Assembly: GCA_949499105.1 (NCBI GenBank)
Contig: CATEFX010000062.1
Span: 23,822-87,821 of the forward strand
DNA from: Formosa sp. Hel1_33_131
GTDB taxonomy: Bacteria > Bacteroidota > Bacteroidia > Flavobacteriales > Flavobacteriaceae
Direction of reading: 5' to 3'
DNA length: 64,000 nt
In this document: one piece after another, positions 53,232 to 59,921 of the stretch
Numbering within the stretch: the first letter of the stretch is position 1
Layout: each line of letters starts with the position of its first letter
The notes under the pieces: generated by a model
What the model saw: the letters and a program-made list of their open reading frames with translations, nothing else
What the model was told of the DNA's origin: nothing
The model's database searches: none
Position numbers and translations under genes: made by a program

Positions 53232-54883
53232 TTTGAAATCTTATTAAATAATCCTCTTCGTTCTTGTTGCTTGTTAATAACCGCACTTAAGGCTTCTTTA
53301 CTTATGGGTTTTGAAAGAAAATCATCAAAACCTAGTGAAAAGACTTTCTTTTTGTCTTCGGCCGATGAAAAAGCGGTTTGGGCCACGATTGGTACATTTG
53401 GACGAAATTCTTTGATTCGTTTTGTAGCCTCAAAACCATCCATAATTGGCATTTTTAGATCCATTAAAATTAAATCAATATCAGGGTTCTTATCACATAT
53501 CTCGACCGCTTCTTCTCCGTTTTTAGCGTGTATAATAATACAATCTAAGTCGATTTCTTTTTTCAATAGTATTTCAATAAATAAATAATTTATTTCCTCA
53601 TCTTCAGCAACTAAGATAGTGCATTTATGTTCTTCTTCTTCTTCTTCTTCTTCTTCTTCTTCTTCTTCGATTTTAGTAGCAGAATTACTATTTTCTAAGC
53701 CCAAAGAAGTTGGTTTGTATGGAATGGTGATAAAAAAAGTAGAGCCTTCCCCTTTCTTAGATTTAAGTGTGATTTCTCCGCCTATTAACTTTGTATTTTC
53801 TTTGGCGATGGACAGCCCTAAGCCTAATCCATCAACATTTCTCGATAATCTGTTTTCTTCTTTTGAAAACCGTTTAAAAATGGATGCTTGTCTGTTTTCG
53901 TGAACCCCAATACCCGTATCTTTTACATAGATCTCCAAAGTTGAGTTTATTTTTTTATAACCAAATTCTACAAATCCCTGGCTTGTAAATTTTAAAGCAT
54001 TTTCTAGTAAATTGCTTAAAATGGTATATAATTTTGTTTCATCGGTTAGGATCCTACTATCCACGTCAGAAAGTCCTTTTCTAAGATATAATGGTGTTTT
54101 ATTTTCTTTTGCTTTGATATCGAAAATTGTAAACAGTTCTAAAAGTAGATCATTTAATGACAATTCTTTTTCAAAGGCTTTAACTTGTTTTGTTGCTAGT
54201 TTTGAAATTTCTAAAAGATCATCCATCGTTCGCATTAATTGGTTTCCACTGTTTTCAATGATGCTTAGGTAGTGTTTTCTTTTAGTATCCGTAAGATCAG
54301 GGTCCTTTAGAAACTTTGTAAACCCCAAAATTCCGTTCATTGGGGTACGAATTTCGTGTGATAGATTGCTTATAAAATCATTTTTGATTCTGTCATTTTC
54401 TTCTGCTTCTTCTTTGTCTCGAATTACTGTCAATTCCTGTACTTTACGATCCGTAATATCAGCATAAATGACCGCCACCGAATTTGTATCGACTTTCCAA
54501 GCTAAAGTCTCAAAACATCTGCCATCATCTGTTTCAAAATTTTTAAAACTTACAGTTGTACCAGATTTTACGACCCTAGCGTATGTTTCTAGCCAGTAGT
54601 CATCAATCTCTTCAAATACATTTTTTAAACGTTTATCAATAAGTTCTTTTCGTGTTTTTTTAACGTAAAGTTCAAAGGCTTTATTTACATCTCGATAATA
54701 ATAATCAATGGCGTTCCCATTTTTGTCATATATTAACTCAACAACCTTAAACATTTCTGGCATTGAAATGAAAATCCTCTGATACAGTTTATCAGCTTCC
54801 ACCTTTTTATCTTTAAGAATTTTAAGTTGGTCTTCTAATTCTTTGTACGATGGTTTTCTCTTAAAAAAGTTTTTTAATTTCAA
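53228..54883 (-). CDS. Hybrid histidine kinase with PAS domain and receiver
   Basis: A 551-residue signal-transduction protein. An N-terminal coiled coil (residues 12-35) is followed by a PAS domain (about 36-150). The HisKA domain has His176 in LSHEIRTPMNGILGF, and the HATPase domain has the N box NLLENALKF (291-299) and DTGIGVHEN and DGLGLGLS. The receiver begins after residue 418, with Asp475 in LILMDLKMP. A run of 13 Glu (residues 406-418) separates kinase and receiver and is coded by a pure GAA repeat. There are no membrane helices, so it should sense in the cytosol. No DNA-binding domain; the receiver may pass the phosphate on. It is co-transcribed with the acetyltransferase. Confidence 0.94.
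   Translation of the reverse strand: MKLKNFFKRKPSYKELEDQLKILKDKKVEADKLYQRIFISMPEMFKVVELIYDKNGNAIDYYYRDVNKAFELYVKKTRKELIDKRLKNVFEEIDDYWLETYARVVKSGTTVSFKNFETDDGRCFETLAWKVDTNSVAVIYADITDRKVQELTVIRDKEEAEENDRIKNDFISNLSHEIRTPMNGILGFTKFLKDPDLTDTKRKHYLSIIENSGNQLMRTMDDLLEISKLATKQVKAFEKELSLNDLLLELFTIFDIKAKENKTPLYLRKGLSDVDSRILTDETKLYTILSNLLENALKFTSQGFVEFGYKKINSTLEIYVKDTGIGVHENRQASIFKRFSKEENRLSRNVDGLGLGLSIAKENTKLIGGEITLKSKKGEGSTFFITIPYKPTSLGLENSNSATKIEEEEEEEEEEEEEHKCTILVAEDEEINYLFIEILLKKEIDLDCIIIHAKNGEEAVEICDKNPDIDLILMDLKMPIMDGFEATKRIKEFRPNVPIVAQTAFSSAEDKKKVFSLGFDDFLSKPISKEALSAVINKQQERRGLFNKISK
53630..53668 (-). repeat. Trinucleotide microsatellite, 13 GAA units
   Basis: Thirteen perfect TTC units (GAA on the coding strand) lie in frame in the hybrid kinase gene. 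They give Glu406-Glu418 between kinase and receiver. The unit is three bases, so slippage would change linker length without a frameshift. Confidence 0.95.
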
Positions 54884-54943
54884 ATTGTATTTTGTTAAAT
54901 ATTTTTTATAAATATTTAAACAATTTACTTATAATTGCGTTAC

Positions 54944-54989
54944 AATACAAGTTTATTCGCAATACAATACAAGTACATTTGTAATACAA
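54944..54989. repeat. Four copies of AATACAA upstream of the hybrid kinase gene
   Basis: AATACAA starts at 54944, 54961, 54966 and 54983, giving spacings of 17, 5 and 17. The array lies 61-106 bases upstream of the kinase start. On the coding strand the unit is TTGTATT. The symmetric spacing suggests a binding array, or simply a decayed tandem repeat. Confidence 0.6.
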
Positions 54990-55077
54990 CATAAGCTGTC
55001 ATCGCTTTTAGCCTTTTTTTCTTTGGTATTTTACAATTAATTCCCTTTTATGCAGTATGGTTTTATCAGGAGAAGTT

Positions 55078-55653
55078 TCAAGCCATAAGACGTATGTCAT
55101 TTGAACTAACATTTGGTTTGCTCGCAGCTAGACATGTGATTACCCTATTTAGTTTTGATAGGCCCTTAGTTGGCCAAATAACAGCTCCTGCAAATGCACC
55201 TACCATTCTGTAAGATCCTAAGCTTGCTCTTTCCTTGTCATCACCAGTCATCACCGCCATTAAAGCGCCATAAGGAATGTTGTTGGCTGTGTAGATTAAC
55301 GTAAAAAAGATGTAAGTGACGTAAGCATAAATTAGTTTGCCAGTCTCAGTAAAATCAGGGTTGGTAAAAAGTAAAGAAAGCATAACTGCTAGGGGGATCG
55401 CAGTCCATAAAATCCAAGGTCTAAATTTGCCGTATTTAGTATGAGTTCGATCCCCAATAACTCCCATCATTACATCGCTAATTCCATCACTAAATCGGGC
55501 TACTAAAAATAAAACTCCCACAGTTATGGGGCTTAATCCAAAAACATCTGTATAGAATATGAATAAGAAAGTGGCAACCCCTCGCCAAGCAATGTTTGCG
55601 GCTCCATCTCCTAATGCATAGCCTATTTTTTCTCTTAACTTTAATGTCTTCAT
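55078..55653 (-). pseudogene. Truncated GPH-family (MFS) sugar:cation symporter
   Basis: The first 158 residues match glycoside-pentoside-hexuronide symporters: GYALGDGAANIAWRGVATF at residue 11, RFSDGISDVMMGVIGDRT near residue 53, KYGKFRPWIL near 73 and DKERASLGSYRMVGAFAGA near 139. This covers the first four to five membrane helices. After residue 158 (near base 55179) the sequence changes to 33 residues with no symporter similarity and then stops; the family's usual length is about 450. The remaining helices are not found in the neighbouring frames. A deletion or rearrangement most likely removed the 3' part, so transport is not expected. Its promoter element is intact. Confidence 0.82.
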
Positions 55654-55742
55654 AAATTTATATTCTATAATAAATGACCTTTAAAGCTAATCCTATGGAT
55701 TAAGATATAATATGATTCAAGGCATTAATTAATCTTACTTTG

Positions 55743-55750
55743 TAAAATTA
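55743..55750 (-). promoter_or_regulatory. -7-like box (TAATTTTA) beside repeat element A
   Basis: TAATTTTA on the minus strand, one base from TAnnTTTG, sits directly next to the repeat at 55751. In the paired element the same position holds TAATTTTG (58372-58379). The symporter remnant begins about 90 bases downstream, so the leader would be about 85 bases. Confidence 0.45.
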
Positions 55751-55822
55751 TGAGTGTAGCCGATAAACAGGGTTTGTTTACAATCAAAAGAGGTTTGGGT
55801 ACAGTCAGTAAAAAGAATCAAA
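55751..55822 (-). repeat. Repeat element A, upstream of the symporter remnant
   Basis: About 72 bases, near-identical to 58381-58452 with around ten differences including small indels. Shared core pieces include GATAAACAGGGTTTGTTTAC and TCAAAAGAGGTTTGGGTAC (plus strand). It contains the dyads AAACA-N5-TGTTT and TTGT-TT-ACAA. Orientation and distance to the -7 box match those of element B. Confidence 0.85.
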
Positions 55823-55901
55823 CTAGAAATTAGATCACAGTAAAAATTAAAAAAACTGACAATAAGGAACGCAATGAAATTTACAGGCATGGCGGCTTTT
55901 T

Positions 55902-58352
55902 TTAGCGTGAAAATTTCACGGTGACTGCTGAACTCCCGTTTATAGTATTATTTAATAATGATATCGTTAAATAATTCCCAGTAGTGGTATAAGATGACTT
56001 GGCATTATTAGCCAAAAGTTCTTTAACCTTCCATCGTTTGTTTTCAGGGATATGGATGCTAATATTCACAGTTTCTCCTGCGATTAAATCGGCTTTAAAA
56101 GTTACTGTTTTGTTTTTATTGTTCCATTTCTCATTTTTAATTTCAAACATACCACACATGATATGTCGATTGGTTCCAATAATTTGAGGATGATTTTTAA
56201 GTTCTTTTACGGAATATACAAGTGCTTCACCTACCTCTAAGTTTTGTTTGATATGATCTTTTCCAGAAAAAACACCAATTGGTTTTTCATTCCAAAAATC
56301 GTAAACAATGTATTTTTTGTCTGAGGAAAACCCAAGAGATCCAGTGGTCATTTGGTCTCCAGAAATTGGAGCAGTGATCATTTGTTTTTTATCATGGTGA
56401 TTGTTAATTAAAATTAGTTGTTTCCATTCCTTATTGACATCGTAGGTATAAACTTCTGGATGCTTTTTCCCCAATAAAAAATCTACTGGACGAAAAGATT
56501 GACCATTTGGTAATGTTGGGAAAAGACGTGTTAAATCAAAAAACATTTCATCGGTCATGGAGCCGATACTCGTTCCAAGTTCAATTCTACCTGACAGTAA
56601 TCCAATTAGCGTCAGTATTTTACGTCTCTCTTTGGTGTCAAGAGCTTTTCCTTTGTAGAAAAAGCTTTTCCCATCAGGATAATATCGAAATGCAATTCCT
56701 TGTTTGTACCAACGCAATCCGATTCGTGACGCCATCTCAGGCTCAAAATGACTGGCATCCGACCAGACTCTTTGCAAGTCAACAGTACCTATCGTACAAT
56801 CTAATCTCGGTGCATTTTCATTTGATTCAGTTCCAATATTTCTTTCATGGATATAGGCCTCTTTGCCCATTCCTTCTCTACATAATTCATAAAGTTTTTT
56901 ATAAGCTGAGGTGGTTGTATAGGTTTGGTCGTCAAAACCACCCTTATTTGCCCAAGCAGTTTCAGGATAATCAAACTTAATTCCTACAACGCCATCAGCG
57001 CTTAGCCTTTGCCACATACGGATTAGATAGTTTTGAAAATCAGGGTTCGTGAAATCGTAGCGAACCAAGGGTCTATGATGAAACCGGTCTGTATGAAGTA
57101 ATGAAATATCATCATTTAACATCCAATCAGGATGTGCAATAGCGAAGTCGTTACTAGGCATTGAGCCCTGGAAATACGTAAAAACCTGCCCTGTATTTTT
57201 TTTTATTTCTGAAGCAAATTTTGAAAAGGTATCATAAGGAGCTTGAAGTGATCCATACTTCGCCCAATGTTTGTCATCCCACCAGCCTTGTTGGGTGTCC
57301 CCATTGTGTTTATAACAATAGACATCCGGTTCAAGACGAACCGCCATGGAAGTGAAATTATCCAATCCTCTTTCTTTTGCTATTTCCATTTGGTTGACTA
57401 GATCTGGTGAATTATTTATTTTTTTTCCTTCCCCAAGGTGTTTAGTTGAAACCATCCATCCGCAAAGGGTTGGAAAGTTATAGGCATTTGGGTTGGCATT
57501 GTTCAATTTAGCAAGTGTTTTTCCATAATTTTCAAGGGACTCAAATGGGTTTTTAGTACTAATGTCAAGGTAAAAATTATCCTTTGAGACCCATGTTGTT
57601 TTTGAAGGAATTCGTTTTCCTTGAGGGTCAGAGACCGTAAGTGTTATATAGGGCTGCGTCCCAATATGTTTATATTTTCCTTTAATCCCTCCTTTTTTTT
57701 CTCCTTTTATGGTGCTTATTTCTCTTAGAAACTCTTCATAGTTGCCACCTCCTGCTACAATAGTCTTTCTTATATTGTTTGCGTCAGAATTATTATAGGT
57801 AAGCATGATGCTATTGACCGCTTCAATTTCCCAGGTATCCTCAACAAAGTTTTTTTCTGCGCCAGCCCCACCTCGTAACACTTTTGGATTAATAACTTTT
57901 TGATTTTCAAATAGTTTACCCTGATATAAAACAGCGGCCTCTTTTACTCGAATTTCATATTCAAAATCATTTTTAACTCCCCAGTCAATGATAATATATG
58001 GCAAATCTTTACGGACTGTGATGTCCAAAAATCGAGTAGGAGCATACCCTTTTTGTGGAATATACCATACTCGAAGCTTTTTTCCATTAACTATAATTTG
58101 TTCTTCAGCCTTGATCTTTAATTTCGGGGTTTTCCAAATTCTTAACCCTCTGTCAAGAAGGAATATAGCATCTTTAAACAGTATCGTATGGTCCGATTTG
58201 TCGAGACCCGAATAGGTTCCTGTTTGCAAATCAAATTCAATGAGCACAAAAGAGTTTTCGATTGTAGCAATGTCGGGTGTTATAGAAACAGACTGGGCAA
58301 CTAATTGTAATGATACAAGTAAGTATATGCTAAAAAATAATATTTTTTTCAT
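55902..58352 (-). CDS. Secreted glycoside hydrolase-like protein, clan GH-D type (alpha-galactosidase-like)
   Basis: An 816-residue protein with a signal peptide (residues 1-19, ending LVAQ). An N-terminal beta-sandwich of about 270 residues is followed by a TIM-barrel (about 290-600) and a C-terminal beta domain. The putative nucleophile is Asp461 in VGIKFDYPETAW and the acid/base candidate is Asp532 in LQRVWSDASHF, the spacing expected for GH27/GH36-like retaining enzymes. Near the C-terminus, YDFWNEKPIG and IIGTNRHIMCG resemble the GH36/GH27 tail. The exact family and sugar are not decided by reading. It is preceded by repeat element B and a -7 box, and lies beside a truncated sugar symporter, so it belongs to a sugar-use locus. 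Confidence 0.75.
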   Translation of the reverse strand: MKKILFFSIYLLVSLQLVAQSVSITPDIATIENSFVLIEFDLQTGTYSGLDKSDHTILFKDAIFLLDRGLRIWKTPKLKIKAEEQIIVNGKKLRVWYIPQKGYAPTRFLDITVRKDLPYIIIDWGVKNDFEYEIRVKEAAVLYQGKLFENQKVINPKVLRGGAGAEKNFVEDTWEIEAVNSIMLTYNNSDANNIRKTIVAGGGNYEEFLREISTIKGEKKGGIKGKYKHIGTQPYITLTVSDPQGKRIPSKTTWVSKDNFYLDISTKNPFESLENYGKTLAKLNNANPNAYNFPTLCGWMVSTKHLGEGKKINNSPDLVNQMEIAKERGLDNFTSMAVRLEPDVYCYKHNGDTQQGWWDDKHWAKYGSLQAPYDTFSKFASEIKKNTGQVFTYFQGSMPSNDFAIAHPDWMLNDDISLLHTDRFHHRPLVRYDFTNPDFQNYLIRMWQRLSADGVVGIKFDYPETAWANKGGFDDQTYTTTSAYKKLYELCREGMGKEAYIHERNIGTESNENAPRLDCTIGTVDLQRVWSDASHFEPEMASRIGLRWYKQGIAFRYYPDGKSFFYKGKALDTKERRKILTLIGLLSGRIELGTSIGSMTDEMFFDLTRLFPTLPNGQSFRPVDFLLGKKHPEVYTYDVNKEWKQLILINNHHDKKQMITAPISGDQMTTGSLGFSSDKKYIVYDFWNEKPIGVFSGKDHIKQNLEVGEALVYSVKELKNHPQIIGTNRHIMCGMFEIKNEKWNNKNKTVTFKADLIAGETVNISIHIPENKRWKVKELLANNAKSSYTTTGNYLTISLLNNTINGSSAVTVKFSR

Positions 58353-58371
58353 TATAATTCAATTTGAATTC

Positions 58372-58379
58372 CAAAATTA
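58372..58379 (-). promoter_or_regulatory. -7 box (TAATTTTG) of the glycosidase gene
   Basis: TAATTTTG on the minus strand is 19 bases before the ATG at 58352. Repeat element B starts one base upstream, where the -33 region and an activator site would lie. Confidence 0.6.
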
Positions 58380-58380
58380 T

Positions 58381-58452
58381 TGAGGTAACCAATAAACAGG
58401 GTCTGTTTTACAGTCAAAAGAGGTTTGTGTACCATCAGTTAAAGAATTAAAA
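58381..58452 (-). repeat. Repeat element B, upstream of the glycosidase gene
   Basis: Second copy of the 72-base element. It contains AAACAG-GGT-CTGTTT, a perfect 6-base dyad, and CTGT-TTT-ACAG. Where element A has TTGT...ACAA, this copy has CTGT...ACAG, so paired changes keep the symmetry. Confidence 0.85.
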
Positions 58453-58508
58453 CATGATATTTGTTTCCGTGGTGCCTTCAAAAACTGTTAGAAGGTTTCG
58501 CATATAAT

Positions 58509-58526
58509 AGGGGCTGTTACAGTCAA
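58509..58526 (-). repeat. Possible third, partial copy of the element
   Basis: GGGGCTGTTACAGTCAA resembles the element core (GGGTCTGTTTTACAGTCAA) with a shorter spacer and carries the dyad CTGT-T-ACAG. Outside this core there is no clear match. Confidence 0.4.
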
Positions 58527-58592
58527 TACTCTATCGGACGGAGTTTGTTGTGTAGAGTTGGATTCTAAGGTTTGCTAAAAAATGTAGCACAA

Positions 58593-58623
58593 AAAAAACG
58601 CTTGCGAAGCTGCAAGCGTTTTT
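58593..58623. terminator. Strong bidirectional terminator of the GSII gene
   Basis: The stem AAAACGCTTGC / GCAAGCGTTTT with a loop of six bases is flanked by A-run and T-run. It lies 22 bases after the GSII stop on the minus strand. Confidence 0.85.
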
Positions 58624-58645
58624 AAATTATAATTAAAAAGGTGTT

Positions 58646-59668
58646 TTATATTTTGGCAGACTTTACCGTTTTGATAATACGTCCAGCAATTTTGTATGGA
58701 TCCCCATTAGAAGCAGGTCTACGGTCTTCTAACCAGCCTTTCCAACCTTTTTCTACCGCAATAATTGGAATACGAATAGAGGCTCCTCTATCAGAAACTC
58801 CCCAAGAGAAATCGGTAATGGCAGCGGTTTCGTGTAAGCCAGTTAAACGTTGATCATTAAATTCACCGTACACTTCAATATGTTCTTTTACAACAGGTCT
58901 GAATGCTTCACAAATTTTAGCATAAACCTCTTTATCTCCACAAGTTCTTAAAATCGTGTTAGAAAAGTTTGCATGCATACCTGAACCATTCCAGTCCATA
59001 TCTTTTCCAAGTGGTTTTGGATGATAATCGATATAATAGCCATACTTTTCAGTCAATCGATCTAATAAATAGCGAGCAACCCAAATTTCGTCACCTGCCT
59101 GTTTAGCTCCTTTAGCAAACAATTGGAATTCCCATTGTCCGGATGCAACTTCTTGGTTGATGCCTTCAAAATTTAATCCAGCGTCAATACATAAGTCAGC
59201 ATGTTCCTCTACTAACTGTCTTCCGTGCGTATGTAAACCACCAACTGAACAATAGTACATTCCTTGTGGGGCAGGGTAGCCACCAATTGGGAATCCTAAA
59301 GGCAGTTGCGTTTTAGTATCCATGATAAAATACTCTTGTTCAAAACCAAACCAGAAATCATTGTCTTCATCTTCAATAGTCGCTCTACCGTTAGAAACGT
59401 GAGGCGTCCCATCTGCATTCAAAACTTCGGTCATGACTAAAAACCCATTAATTCTTGCAGGATCTGGATAGATTGCAACGGGTTTTAATAAACAATCAGA
59501 AGCACCACCAGAAGCCTGTCTTGTGGATGAACCATCAAAAGACCAATTATCTAATTCTGCGATTGTTCCTTGAAAGTTTTCGTGCTCTTCAACTTTGGTT
59601 TTACTTCTCATATTTTGAGTTGGATAATATCCATCTAACCAAATGTATTCTAATTTAATTTTTGCCAT
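58646..59668 (-). CDS. glnA: Glutamine synthetase, type II-like
   Basis: Makes glutamine from glutamate and ammonia. The protein has 340 residues, short as in the eukaryote-like GSII class, with the beta-grasp start (IWLDGYYPTQNMRSK) and LDNWSFDGSSTRQA near residue 40. Metal and ATP sites are visible: FGFEQEYFI near residue 108, GLNFEGINQEVASGQWEFQ near residue 165, NGSGMHANFS near residue 228 and RGASIRIP near residue 293. It diverges from the GSIII gene. The adenylylation Tyr of type I GS is not expected in this class. Confidence 0.93.
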   Translation of the reverse strand: MAKIKLEYIWLDGYYPTQNMRSKTKVEEHENFQGTIAELDNWSFDGSSTRQASGGASDCLLKPVAIYPDPARINGFLVMTEVLNADGTPHVSNGRATIEDEDNDFWFGFEQEYFIMDTKTQLPLGFPIGGYPAPQGMYYCSVGGLHTHGRQLVEEHADLCIDAGLNFEGINQEVASGQWEFQLFAKGAKQAGDEIWVARYLLDRLTEKYGYYIDYHPKPLGKDMDWNGSGMHANFSNTILRTCGDKEVYAKICEAFRPVVKEHIEVYGEFNDQRLTGLHETAAITDFSWGVSDRGASIRIPIIAVEKGWKGWLEDRRPASNGDPYKIAGRIIKTVKSAKI

Positions 59669-59698
59669 AATTTTTTTAATAAATTAATATAATGCCAA

Positions 59699-59706
59699 CA
59701 AATATA
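59699..59706 (-). promoter_or_regulatory. -7 box (TATATTTG) of the GSII gene
   Basis: TATATTTG on the minus strand is 30 bases before the GSII ATG. Confidence 0.55.
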
Positions 59707-59882
59707 AAAATAATGATACTTACTCTGTTTTTTTAGGGTATAAATTATTAATACTGAGCCCTTTTTGTCGAATCCCCTATTTTTTTAGGGGTTTCATTAA
59801 ATTTTTCATATTTTAATAGCAAATAAATTTAAAATTTGTTAATAATTTCTTTGCCAAACGGCTATTTTTAAAACGATTATTT

Positions 59883-59890
59883 TATTTTTG
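59883..59890 (+). promoter_or_regulatory. -7 box (TATTTTTG) of the GSIII gene
   Basis: TATTTTTG ends 31 bases before the ATG at 59922. The spacer between the two divergent GS promoters (about 175 bases) contains a run TTTTTTAGGGGTTT but no clear regulator site. Confidence 0.55.
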
Positions 59891-59921
59891 TATGAAGAGT
59901 TTCATTTAAACCGCTACACTT

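Noticed and set aside
53619..53903. Plus-strand frame with a poly-serine run opposite the hybrid kinase
   Set aside because: The run is the complement of the GAA repeat that codes Glu in the kinase; the domain structure on the minus strand is complete and convincing.
54995..55213. 72-codon plus-strand frame across the broken symporter tail as a real gene
   Set aside because: It has no early ATG or promoter and overlaps the remnant. It is kept only as a hint of an inverted fragment in the findings.
56507..56980. Long plus-strand frame of 157 codons inside the glycosidase gene
   Set aside because: It is antisense to the barrel region of a well-supported gene and has no recognisable domain, signal or promoter.
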